A DNA stretch of 64,000 nt from Microbispora catharanthi (lineage in GTDB: Bacteria > Actinomycetota > Actinomycetes > Streptosporangiales > Streptosporangiaceae): positions 1 through 64,000 of the forward strand of contig NZ_VDMA02000028.1 of NCBI RefSeq assembly GCF_006334915.2, in the 5' to 3' direction. Both the position numbers and the translations under genes were made by a program. This document shows, in pieces, positions 17,905 to 25,647 of the stretch. How positions within the stretch are numbered: the first letter of the stretch is position 1; each line of letters opens with the position of its first letter. The notes under the pieces were generated by a model, which searched no databases, was not told where the DNA came from, and worked only from the letters and a program-made list of their open reading frames with translations.

Positions 17905-18024
17905 CCTCGCTCGACCTCTTCCGGCCGGCCGGCGGCGGACTCAGGTCCGGGTGCTCCCGGCCGGGCGGCCACCCACTCAGGAGTCTGCCGGACGGCCTGC
18001 TCCCAGAACCGACAAGGAACCAGT

Positions 18025-19479
18025 GTGAACGTGGCAATTGCCGGCGGCGGCCCGGTGGGGCTCATGCTCGCCTGCGAACTCGGCCTGGCCGGTGTGCCGG
18101 CGACCGTGTTCGAGCGCACCGCACAGCGATCACCGCATGCCAGGGCGTGGGGACTGCACGCGCGAACCGTGGAAACACTCGATCGGCGCGGGCTGGTCGA
18201 GGCGTTGTGGCACGAGAGGGCCGCCTGGCCGAAGATGCCGTTCGCCGGCATGTGGCCGCTGCTCGACCTCAGCGCGTTGGCCTCCGACCATCCGTACATC
18301 CTCAACGTGCCGCAGACGCGGGTCGAGGAGGTCCTCGAGGCGCGAGCGCGGGAACTGGGCGTCACGATCGCGCGCGAGCACGACGTCACCGGGTTCGATC
18401 AGGACGCCGACGGCGTCGTGGTCGAGGTCAGGGACTCCCTCGGAGAGACCCGGCGGTTCGAAGCCTCCTACCTCGTGGGCTGCGACGGCGGTCGCAGTGT
18501 CGTACGCAAGCTGGCGGGCATCGAGTTCGCCGGAACGGAACCGACCGTCGGCGGGATGCTCTGCGACTGCACGCTGCCGACCATGGCACAGGAACGCCGC
18601 GGCATCACCAGGACTCCCCACGGAACGGTGAACATCAACCCGCGTCCGAACGGCGTGGTCCGGATCGTCACCACCGAGTTCGGCCGGCCGCATTCCGACC
18701 GGGACGCGCCCGTGACGATCGAGGAGTTCCGCGGGGCCGTCCGCCGGATCCTCGGCCGCGACCTGGACATCGTGGAGCCGACCTTCATGACCCGGTTCGG
18801 CGACTCCACCCGGCTCGCCGACGCCTATCGGGCGGGCCGGGTCCTGCTGGCCGGCGACGCGGCCCACGTGCACTTCCCCTATGGCGGCCTGGGGTTGAAC
18901 CTCGGCCTCCAGGACGCGGTGAACCTCGGCTGGAAACTCGCCGCGCAGATCCAGGGGCGAGCCCCCGAAGGGCTGCTGGACTCCTACGAGGCCGAGCGGC
19001 GGCCCGCCGCCGACGCGGTGCTGGACTACAGCAGGACACAGCTGGCACTGCTGGATCCGCACCGCAACGTCACCGCGTTGCGCACACTGTTCGGCTCGCT
19101 GCTGGAGATCCCCGAGGTCAACCGTCACCTGGCCGAACAGGCGACGGGCACCGGCCTGCGCTACGAGTCGGGCGAAGGCGCGCACCCCCTGGTCGGTTCC
19201 TTCGCCGGGGACACGCGGCTGAAGACCGGCAACGGTGAACAGAGCCTGGTGGCGCTGCTGCGCTCGGGCCGTGGCGTGCTGCTCGACCTGGCCGGGGACG
19301 GCGACGTCGCCGACGCGGGCGAGGCGTGGTCGTCCCGGGTGGACACCGTGACCGCCACCTGCGACGAGCCGCCCGCCGCCGCGATTCTGGTGCGGCCGGA
19401 CGGCTACGTCGCGTGGGCCGGCGACGGCGACACGGCAACCCTGCCGGACGCCCTGCGCACCTGGTTCGGCACGCCCTGA
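18025..19479 (+). CDS. FAD-dependent aromatic monooxygenase (PgaE/RdmE class)
   Basis: A protein of 484 residues. It has an N-terminal FAD-binding GGGPVGLMLACELG, a middle DG motif YLVGCDGGRSVVRK near 150, and the GD motif VLLAGDAAHVHFPYGGLGLN near 275-290, followed by a C-terminal thioredoxin-like domain ending with RPDGYVAWAGDG. This domain set is that of NAD(P)H- and FAD-dependent hydroxylases acting on polycyclic polyketides. It is downstream of the methyltransferase and ends at a strong hairpin terminator. A GTG start is used, with AAGGAA upstream. Confidence 0.85.
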   Translation: MNVAIAGGGPVGLMLACELGLAGVPATVFERTAQRSPHARAWGLHARTVETLDRRGLVEALWHERAAWPKMPFAGMWPLLDLSALASDHPYILNVPQTRVEEVLEARARELGVTIAREHDVTGFDQDADGVVVEVRDSLGETRRFEASYLVGCDGGRSVVRKLAGIEFAGTEPTVGGMLCDCTLPTMAQERRGITRTPHGTVNINPRPNGVVRIVTTEFGRPHSDRDAPVTIEEFRGAVRRILGRDLDIVEPTFMTRFGDSTRLADAYRAGRVLLAGDAAHVHFPYGGLGLNLGLQDAVNLGWKLAAQIQGRAPEGLLDSYEAERRPAADAVLDYSRTQLALLDPHRNVTALRTLFGSLLEIPEVNRHLAEQATGTGLRYESGEGAHPLVGSFAGDTRLKTGNGEQSLVALLRSGRGVLLDLAGDGDVADAGEAWSSRVDTVTATCDEPPAAAILVRPDGYVAWAGDGDTATLPDALRTWFGTP

Positions 19480-19499
19480 CAGCACGCGGAGGACCCGGG

Positions 19500-19531
19500 G
19501 TGACCGGGCGAGCTCCGGCTCGCCCGGTCAC
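19500..19531. terminator. Perfect 14-bp hairpin between FAD monooxygenase and AKR genes
   Basis: GTGACCGGGCGAGC at 19500-19513 pairs with GCTCGCCCGGTCAC at 19518-19531 around a TCCG tetraloop. It lies between two convergent genes and is probably bidirectional. Confidence 0.8.
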
Positions 19532-19538
19532 TCTGACG

Positions 19539-20537
19539 TCAGCCGTCCTTGTCGACCCCGGCGGCACGGCGATGCGCGGGGTGCCGGGATCCGGCCACCC
19601 GGCCGGGCTGGAAGATCTCCTCGAGCAGGCGGATGTGTCGTTCGGTCAGCCGGATCTCGGCGGCCGCGACGTTGCTGTGCAGATGTCCGAGACTCCGGCT
19701 GCCCGGGATCGGCACGACGTCGTCACCGCGCGAGAGCAACCACGCCAGCGCGAGCCGGCTGAGGGGCACGCCCAGCTCCTGAGCGATCGGCCGGGCTTGC
19801 GCGACCATCCGCTGGTTGTGCCGGAAGTTGTCGCCCTGCAGGCGCGGATGGTTGCGCCGCTGGTCCCCGTCGCCGAAGTGCTCAGGCGACGGCAGGGTCC
19901 CGGTCAGGAAACCCTTGCCGAGCGGGCTGTGCGCGACCAGGCCGACACCGAGGTCGCGGGCTGCGGGCAGGATCTCCGCCTCGATGTGCCGCTCCCACAA
20001 CGAGTACTCGCTCTCCAGCACGCTGATCGGCTGCACGGCGTGCGCCCGGCGAAGCACCTCGGCGGACACTTCCGAAAGTCCGATGTGCCGGATCTTGCCC
20101 GCCGTCCGCAGCTGCGCGAGGGCGCCGACGCTGTCCTCGATCGGCACCCGCGGATCGGCCCGCCCCAGGTAGTAGACGTCGACGTGGTCGACTCCCAGCC
20201 GGGCCAGTGAGGCGTCACACGCCTGCCGGAGATAGGTGGGACTGCCGTCCACGATGCGCGGCGGCCCACCGGGGACCTCCGACCGCACTCCTCCCCTGGT
20301 CGCGATCACCACATCGGCACGGCGACCGCGTACGGCCTCGCCGACCAGCCGTTCGTTCTCCCCGCCCCCGTAGAAGTCCGCCGTGTCGAGCAGGGTCACA
20401 CCGAGATCCACGGCACGCCGGATGGTGGTGACGCAGTCGGCGCGATCGACCGCGCCATAACCACCGGACATGCCCATGCATCCGAGCCCGACGGCTGACA
20501 CGGTCAGCCCGCCCGCTCCCAGCTTTCTGCGCTCCAC
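19539..20537 (-). CDS. Aldo/keto reductase-fold protein with altered catalytic tetrad
   Basis: A protein of 332 residues with the AKR (alpha/beta)8 pattern: VSAVGLGCMGMSGGYG, DTADFYGGGENERLVG and a C-terminal VVPIPGSRSLGHLHSN cofactor loop. Of the usual Asp-Tyr-Lys-His tetrad, Asp51 and Tyr56 are present. The lysine position reads Arg81 (VIATRGG instead of ATK), and the histidine position reads Gly125 (VYYLGRADP instead of YYLHR.DP). Normal ketone reduction is therefore doubtful. It may act as a dehydratase or isomerase, bind NADPH without catalysis, or serve as a scaffold. It is divergent from the aromatase/cyclase gene, so it is probably part of the cluster. Confidence 0.75.
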   Translation of the reverse strand: MERRKLGAGGLTVSAVGLGCMGMSGGYGAVDRADCVTTIRRAVDLGVTLLDTADFYGGGENERLVGEAVRGRRADVVIATRGGVRSEVPGGPPRIVDGSPTYLRQACDASLARLGVDHVDVYYLGRADPRVPIEDSVGALAQLRTAGKIRHIGLSEVSAEVLRRAHAVQPISVLESEYSLWERHIEAEILPAARDLGVGLVAHSPLGKGFLTGTLPSPEHFGDGDQRRNHPRLQGDNFRHNQRMVAQARPIAQELGVPLSRLALAWLLSRGDDVVPIPGSRSLGHLHSNVAAAEIRLTERHIRLLEEIFQPGRVAGSRHPAHRRAAGVDKDG

Positions 20538-20589
20538 GTGATCTCTCCGTCCGACGGCACCGGCTCTCCGCCACCATCGCCGCGGCGGC

Positions 20590-20622
20590 TAGACCGGGAT
20601 TAGAACCGCGATCCAGCTGACG
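20590..20622. promoter_or_regulatory. Candidate SARP box between AKR and aromatase/cyclase
   Basis: Phased 11-bp repeats start at 20590 (TAGACCGGGAT), 20601 (TAGAACCGCGA) and 20612 (TCCAGCTGACG). A single TCGAGCGCCCC occurs again at 20648. They sit in the 183-bp divergent promoter region. The match is weaker than at 55422 because TAGA replaces TCGA. Confidence 0.4.
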
Positions 20623-20720
20623 CGATCGATCGGGCATGTAGCGGGGTTCGAGCGCCCCTGGGGAGATTCGAATCGTCATTCTTCCAGCGCGAACGGTAAC
20701 TCCAAGGAAGGAGCGGAGCC

Positions 20721-21659
20721 GTGCCGACCAGCACCAGGGACTCCGTCCAGGCCATCAGTGTGAACGCGCCCGCGGCCGTCGTCTTCGACCTGATCGCCGA
20801 CGTGGACCAGCTCAAGCGCATCTTCACCCCAGTGATCCACACCGCCTATCTGGAGCGCGGCGAGTCGGCCGACCGGGTGGAACGGTGGTCGTGGGAGCGG
20901 CAGCTCGACGCGGTCCGCAGCTGGCGGGCCCGCCGGGAGCTCGACCGGGAGGCCGGCCGGATCCGGTTCCGGCACGAGAACCCCAACCCGCCGATGCTCG
21001 ACGTCGCCGGCGAATGGTCGTTCACCCCGTCCGGCGACACGACCCAGATCGAGCTGCGGCACGAGTTCACCGTGGACCCGGCGCACCCGGACGCCGAACA
21101 GGCCGCCGCGATGCTCGACCGCGGCGCCGGCATGCAGCTGGGACGGCTCAAGCACGTCGCCGAGAGCCTGTCGTCCATCGCCGGGCTGGAGGTCTCCTAC
21201 GAGGTGCAGCTGGTGATCGACGAACCGATCGAGGACGTCTACAACTACTTCTACGAGGCCGACAGGTGGCCGGAACGCATACCGCACTGCCTGAGCGCCA
21301 GCCGCAAGGAGGACGTTCCGCTACAGCAGGTCGTCGTGATGGACGTGCAGGTGCCGAGCGGCGCCATCCACACCACCAAGCAAGCCCGAGTGTGCTTCCC
21401 CAACGAGAAGATCATGTGGCGCCAGCTGGAGGGCCTGCCCCCGCTGGACGACATGCTGTACGGCTACATGACGTTCACGCAGACTCCCGAGGGCGTGCTC
21501 GTCAGGACCGGCCAGACAGAGCTGCTGAAGCCCACGGGGGTGGCCAAGCGGGGCTGGACGATGGACGAGGCCAAGGGGCACGTGGCCGAGGTGCGCGGCG
21601 GTCGCAATCTCGACGCGCTCAAGAGCGCCGCCGACTTCCTGCGGCGCCGGCGCGGATGA
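20721..21659 (+). CDS. Didomain aromatase/cyclase (SRPBCC), copy 1
   Basis: A protein of 312 residues built of two START/SRPBCC halves, about 1-150 (NAPAAVVFDLIADVDQLKRI) and 160-312 (VQLVIDEPIEDVYNYFYEAD). Didomain enzymes of this length aromatise and cyclise the first ring of C9-reduced type II polyketide chains (ActVII and Gris-ORF4 type). A second didomain enzyme lies at 27945, and the two are clearly divergent paralogues, so one may have moved to a different ring or role. The GTG at 20721 has AAGGAAGGAG upstream. Translation is coupled to the oxidoreductase gene by an ATGA overlap. Confidence 0.85.
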   Translation: MPTSTRDSVQAISVNAPAAVVFDLIADVDQLKRIFTPVIHTAYLERGESADRVERWSWERQLDAVRSWRARRELDREAGRIRFRHENPNPPMLDVAGEWSFTPSGDTTQIELRHEFTVDPAHPDAEQAAAMLDRGAGMQLGRLKHVAESLSSIAGLEVSYEVQLVIDEPIEDVYNYFYEADRWPERIPHCLSASRKEDVPLQQVVVMDVQVPSGAIHTTKQARVCFPNEKIMWRQLEGLPPLDDMLYGYMTFTQTPEGVLVRTGQTELLKPTGVAKRGWTMDEAKGHVAEVRGGRNLDALKSAADFLRRRRG

Positions 21660-22756
21660 GCGGCGCCGCGATGAGCGCGACAAGGGTCGGGCTGTTCGGG
21701 CACGGCTGGTGGGCGCGCCGCTACCTCGCGCCCGCCCTGTCCGGCGCGGGTGCCGAGTTGGTGGCCCTCTGCGGCCGCGACGGCGCCCGCGCCGCCAAGG
21801 CGGCCGTCGAGTTCGGTGTGCCGCGGTCGTTCGACCGGATCGAGGCCATGCTCGAGTCGGTCGAGCTGGACGCCCTGGTGATCACTTCCCCGCCGTCATC
21901 GCACGCGGAGGCGGTACGAGCCGCGGCCGCCGCCCGCCTGCCGATCTTCTGTGAGAAGCCCCTGGGCCGCACCGCTCAGGAGACGGCGGGCATGGTGACG
22001 GCCTGCGCGGGTCTGCCCACGGTCGCCGGGTTCACGCAACGGTGGAACCCGGCGATCAGGACGGCCCGCAGGTTGCTCGCCGAGGGCGCGGTGGGGCGCC
22101 TCAGGCACGTGCGCTACAGCACGGCCAGCGCGCTGTCCTCGGACGCCACCGCCCCCTGGGACTGGCGCTACGACGCCGACGAGTACGCCTACGGCGTGCT
22201 CAGCGACCTCGGACCGCACGCGGTCGACGTGGTGCGGTGGCTGGGCGGCGAGATCACGGAGGTGACCGCCGCCGCGCACACGGTCTTCGCGGAGAGGTCC
22301 ACTCCGGACGGGCAGGCCAAGAAGGTGGAGAACTGGGACGAGTGCTCGGTGACCGTCCGGCTCGCCGACGGAGTCCGGGCCTCGATGTTCGTGAGCAGGA
22401 TGCTTCCGGTCAGCCCATACCGCCGTTTCCACCACCAGCTGGAAATCGTGGGCAGTGCCGGAACGCTGGCCTACGACTCGGATCGGCCGGTCGAGGTCAC
22501 CCTGTCGCACCCCGGCGGCCGGCCTTCGGTGGTCCGCGCGGACGGCCTCGACACCGGCGACGCCGAACCCGGGTCGTTCGAGGAGCTGATGGCGGTCATG
22601 GACGCGGGCGCCGCCGCACAGGCACGCGACATGCTCGCGGTGTTCGGCGGGCAGACGCCCGGCGACGTGCCGACCTTGGCCGACGGGCACACCGGTCAGC
22701 TCGTTCTCGACGCGGCCGCGCGTTCGGCGACCGCCCAGGCCTGGATCCGCTGCTAG
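21656..22756 (+). CDS. Gfo/Idh/MocA-family oxidoreductase
   Basis: A protein of 366 residues: an N-terminal Rossmann domain (TRVGLFGHGWWARRYLAPAL), the cis-proline cofactor/substrate motif FCEKPLGRT near 100, and the C-terminal substrate-domain signature SDLGPHAVDVVRWLGG. Members oxidise or reduce sugars, inositols or other polyols with NAD(P). It is coupled to the first aromatase/cyclase gene, which is unusual for a sugar enzyme; it may reduce a polyketide carbonyl instead. It is distinct from the deoxysugar 3-ketoreductase at 32100. A long hairpin terminator follows. Confidence 0.75.
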   Translation: MSGAAMSATRVGLFGHGWWARRYLAPALSGAGAELVALCGRDGARAAKAAVEFGVPRSFDRIEAMLESVELDALVITSPPSSHAEAVRAAAAARLPIFCEKPLGRTAQETAGMVTACAGLPTVAGFTQRWNPAIRTARRLLAEGAVGRLRHVRYSTASALSSDATAPWDWRYDADEYAYGVLSDLGPHAVDVVRWLGGEITEVTAAAHTVFAERSTPDGQAKKVENWDECSVTVRLADGVRASMFVSRMLPVSPYRRFHHQLEIVGSAGTLAYDSDRPVEVTLSHPGGRPSVVRADGLDTGDAEPGSFEELMAVMDAGAAAQARDMLAVFGGQTPGDVPTLADGHTGQLVLDAAARSATAQAWIRC

Positions 22757-22762
22757 AAAAAC

Positions 22763-22800
22763 GTGGGTGTTCCCGCGAGCCCTCTCGCGGGAACACCCAC
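22763..22800. terminator. Perfect 17-bp hairpin, convergent genes
   Basis: GTGGGTGTTCCCGCGAG at 22763-22779 pairs perfectly with CTCGCGGGAACACCCAC at 22784-22800, loop CCCT. It is preceded by AAAAA on the plus strand, which gives a U-run for the opposite strand. It separates the plus-strand oxidoreductase from the minus-strand cyclase operon. Confidence 0.85.
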
Positions 22801-22812
22801 ACAAGCACTCGG

Positions 22813-22860
22813 TCGACCGCCCAGTTGACGGCTCAGTCGACGGCTCAGTCCGCCGCTCAC
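22813..22860. repeat. 12-bp tandem repeat, four units
   Basis: Four consecutive units of the form TNGNCNGCTCAG lie at 22813, 22825, 22837 and 22849. The middle two differ at one base. The stop codon of the cyclase gene falls in the last unit, so the array is the immediate 3' untranslated region. Confidence 0.7.
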
Positions 22861-23627
22861 TCCACCAGGGCGACCGCACGGGCCCAGCCGGCGCCCGCGT
22901 TGACCAGCTTCACCGGGAAGCACATGACCTGGAAGCCGAACGGCCGCGGCAGCGCGTCGAGGTTGCCCAGGCGCTCGATCTGGCAGTACTCCCGCTCCCG
23001 TCCCACCATGTGCGCGGGCCACAGCACACCCGGGTCACCGGTGGCGTTGTACCGTTCGATGATGTTGCCGAACGGCGCGTCCAGGCTGAACGCGTCGGTC
23101 CCGATCACGCGGACGCCGAGGTCCAGCAGCAGGTGGACCGCGGAGGCGTCGAGGCCGACGAAGTCGGAGAAGTACTTCGGGGTTCCGAGGTGCCGCGTGG
23201 CGCCGGTGTTCAGCAGCACGATGTCCAGCGGCTCGGGCCGGTAGTCGATCTCGGCCAGCGCTCGCTCGATCACGTCAGCGCCCACGGCGCCGGTCTCCGC
23301 GTCCCGCAGGTCGAGCAGCACGCCCGGACGGTAGAACCAGTCGAGCGGCATCTGGTCGATGGTCCGAGGCGTGCCGTACGCCGCCTTGGACCCGTAGTGC
23401 GACGGCGCGTCGACGTGTGTGCCGGTGTGCGTCGTCAAGGTGAAGGTGTCATTGTTCAGGAACTCGCCGCCGGGCAGCACCGCGGGGTCGAACTCCAGCC
23501 CCAGGTGCTCGCGCATCTCGGCGCTCATGTGTCGTGCGCCCTCGGCGGGCGTCATGGCCTGATGCACGACCGGGTCGGGCTCCCAGAAGGTCGCGTCGAC
23601 GGGCGACGACAAGTCGATCAGCGGCAT
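22857..23627 (-). CDS. Polyketide cyclase, KynB/SnoaM-fold cyclase family
   Basis: A protein of 256 residues with the cyclase-family metal motif HTGTHVDAPSHYG near residue 68, plus MPLDWFYRPGVLLDLRD and VRVIGTDAFSLDAPFG. Enzymes of this fold (kynurenine formamidase-like) perform second- or third-ring cyclisation in type II pathways such as nogalamycin (SnoaM). The ATG at 23627 follows CTGGAG. It is the last gene of the long minus-strand operon that starts with the ketoreductase at 29696. Confidence 0.85.
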   Translation of the reverse strand: MPLIDLSSPVDATFWEPDPVVHQAMTPAEGARHMSAEMREHLGLEFDPAVLPGGEFLNNDTFTLTTHTGTHVDAPSHYGSKAAYGTPRTIDQMPLDWFYRPGVLLDLRDAETGAVGADVIERALAEIDYRPEPLDIVLLNTGATRHLGTPKYFSDFVGLDASAVHLLLDLGVRVIGTDAFSLDAPFGNIIERYNATGDPGVLWPAHMVGREREYCQIERLGNLDALPRPFGFQVMCFPVKLVNAGAGWARAVALVE

Positions 23628-23650
23628 GTGTGCTCCAGGTGCTGAGTGGG

Positions 23651-24868
23651 TCAGTCGGTCACGAACAGGTCCGCCGCGATCCGGATGTCCTTGTTGCCGT
23701 AGGCGAGCCGGTGCAGCACTTTGCGGAACACCGGGGTGCGGGACAGCGCCTTGGCCGCCCTCGGCCGGAGTGCGGCGGCCACCGGGCTCTGCGAGAGCAT
23801 CGCCCTGCTCTGCATCACCTGCAGCCTCATGATCGCGGCGACGTCGCGCCGGCGCACTGCGACGTACGGCCCGAGCAGGTCCGCGCTCGGGTTCCCGGCG
23901 CGCAACGAGGCCATGAGCAGGGGATGCAGGGCCACCGCGTCCTGCACCGCGAGATTGATGCCCTGGGCGCCGATGGGACTGTGCGTGTGGGCGGCGTCGC
24001 CGATCAGGACCAGGCCGTCCGCCGCCCACCGGCGCGCGGTGCCGGAGAAGACGTCCAGCAACGTGAGGTCGCTCAGGCTGGTCAACGTGCTGTCGATCAG
24101 GCCGGCGTACGGCGGGAGCGCGTCGGCGATCCGTGCCTTCACGTGGTCGATGCCCTGCTCGGCCATGGCCCGGTAACCCTTGTGCGGCAACGTCCAGCCG
24201 ACCTGCAGGCTGTCGGGAAACGAGCGATAGACCAGCACCGGGTTGCCCGCGGCCCGGAAGATCCGGACGTCCGGCGGATCGCCGGCCGGGCACGGGATCT
24301 TGAACCACAGCACGTCGTGATCGAAGACGTCGCGCCGATCGAATTCGATCCCGGCGAGTTGCCGGGTCTTGGAGTATCGGCCGTCCGCGGCCACCACGCA
24401 GTGGGCCCGCACCACCTGCCGCCTGTCCGGCCCTCCGGCGACGACGCCGCCGATCCTGCCGTCCTCGGTGATGAGCTCGCTCACCCTGTGGCCGGCCAGA
24501 TAGGTCACGCCGAGCCGCTGGATCGCGGCGAGCAGTTCCTCGATCAGATGCCGTTGCGGAATGCTCAGAAGGTAGTTGAACGGCCCGGGTAGCCGGCGGT
24601 AGTCGATGTCCACCAGCGCCCTGGCCCGGTCGACGAAACGGAACCGGGAGTGCTCGTGGCACCCGCGCTCGCGGGCGCCGTCGAGCACTCCCAGCTCGGC
24701 GAGGAGTCGCAGACCACCCGGCTGGAGGATCTCGCCGCGGTATTCCCGCTCCATCGACGTGCTGCGCTCGACCACGACGACGGCGGCGCCCGACCGGGCG
24801 AGCAACAACGCGAGGGTCAGTCCGGCCGGACCGCCGCCCACGACACAGAAGTCGGCCTTGAGGTCCAC
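23651..24868 (-). CDS. FAD-dependent monooxygenase/halogenase-fold flavoenzyme
   Basis: A protein of 405 residues: FCVVGGGPAGLTLALLLARS at the N-terminus, CVVAADGRYSKTRQLAG as the DG motif near 160, and GLVLIGDAAHTHSPIGAQGI near 285 as the GD motif. It lacks the thioredoxin-like C-terminal domain of the larger hydroxylases here, so it belongs to the shorter subclass (anhydrotetracycline/geranylgeranyl reductase-like). I chose the GTG at 24868 because GGAG sits five bases upstream; upstream GTGs at 24874 and 24883 are possible, the last overlapping the SDR stop. It acts in the operon of ring-forming enzymes and is likely an early oxygenase. Confidence 0.8.
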   Translation of the reverse strand: MDLKADFCVVGGGPAGLTLALLLARSGAAVVVVERSTSMEREYRGEILQPGGLRLLAELGVLDGARERGCHEHSRFRFVDRARALVDIDYRRLPGPFNYLLSIPQRHLIEELLAAIQRLGVTYLAGHRVSELITEDGRIGGVVAGGPDRRQVVRAHCVVAADGRYSKTRQLAGIEFDRRDVFDHDVLWFKIPCPAGDPPDVRIFRAAGNPVLVYRSFPDSLQVGWTLPHKGYRAMAEQGIDHVKARIADALPPYAGLIDSTLTSLSDLTLLDVFSGTARRWAADGLVLIGDAAHTHSPIGAQGINLAVQDAVALHPLLMASLRAGNPSADLLGPYVAVRRRDVAAIMRLQVMQSRAMLSQSPVAAALRPRAAKALSRTPVFRKVLHRLAYGNKDIRIAADLFVTD

Positions 24869-24879
24869 TGTCACTCCGT

Positions 24880-25641
24880 TCACGCGCGGATGCTCAGGCC
24901 GCCGTCTGCGGTGATCACCTGCCCGTGGATCCAGGCCGCCTCGTCGGTGCACAGCAGCGCCACCACGTCGGCCACGTCCTCCGGCCTGGTCAAGCGACCG
25001 GCCGGGGTTCTGGCGGCCAGGGCCCTGACGGCGGGCGCATCAGGCCCGCCGGCGCCCTTGTCCAGCTTCCCTGTGGACACCGCGTTGACCGCGATCCCCT
25101 TCGGCGCCAGCTCCACGGCGAGATAGCGGACCAGGCTCTCCAGAGCGGCCTTGCCGACGCCCTGGCTGACGTAATCCGGCACCACGGACCTGGCGCCCAT
25201 GCTGGAGATCGCGATGATCCGTCCGGTGCCGGGCGTCATCGTCTCGCCGAGCCTGGCCGCGGCCTGCACGAGCGGGCTCACCGCCAGCCGTACGTCGTCC
25301 CAGAAGTCGCCCACCTGTGGTTCGACCGCGGACATGGGGTGGAACGACGCCGCGTTGTGCACGAAGACATCCAGCTGCGGGTGCCGCTCGCGCACCGCTT
25401 CCAGCAGTTTCGGCGCGACATCCGGCTCCGCGGCGTCGAATTTCAGCGCGGTCGCCGTCCCCTTCGATCCGGACAGCAGCTCGACCGCGCGTTCGGCGTC
25501 GTCATCGGAATGGGCATAGTTCAGGTAGACGTGGCACCCGGAGGCGCAGAGCTTCCTGGCGATGGCCAGGCCGAGGCCTCTGGTCGCGCCGGTGACCAGG
25601 GCGACCCGTCCGTCCAGTCCCGGTGTCGCTGCGACGTCCAC
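24880..25641 (-). CDS. Short-chain dehydrogenase, FabL-like Y-x6-K spacing
   Basis: A protein of 253 residues: VALVTGATRGLGLAIARKL cofactor loop, HNAAS, and an active-site segment IISSMGARSVVPDYVSQGVGK in which Tyr157 and Lys164 are separated by six residues. Classical ketoreductases have Y-x3-K; Y-x6-K is the pattern of enoyl-ACP reductases such as FabI and FabL. It may therefore reduce an enoyl starter unit or an unsaturated ring position, not a ketone. It follows the ligase-ABM gene after four bases and precedes the FAD enzyme in one operon. Confidence 0.75.
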   Translation of the reverse strand: MDVAATPGLDGRVALVTGATRGLGLAIARKLCASGCHVYLNYAHSDDDAERAVELLSGSKGTATALKFDAAEPDVAPKLLEAVRERHPQLDVFVHNAASFHPMSAVEPQVGDFWDDVRLAVSPLVQAAARLGETMTPGTGRIIAISSMGARSVVPDYVSQGVGKAALESLVRYLAVELAPKGIAVNAVSTGKLDKGAGGPDAPAVRALAARTPAGRLTRPEDVADVVALLCTDEAAWIHGQVITADGGLSIRA

Positions 25642-25647
25642 CTCGCA

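Noticed and set aside
20648-20671. TCGA pair 20 bp apart near the aromatase start
   Set aside because: Spacing is not 11 or 22 bp, so it was not counted as a SARP box.
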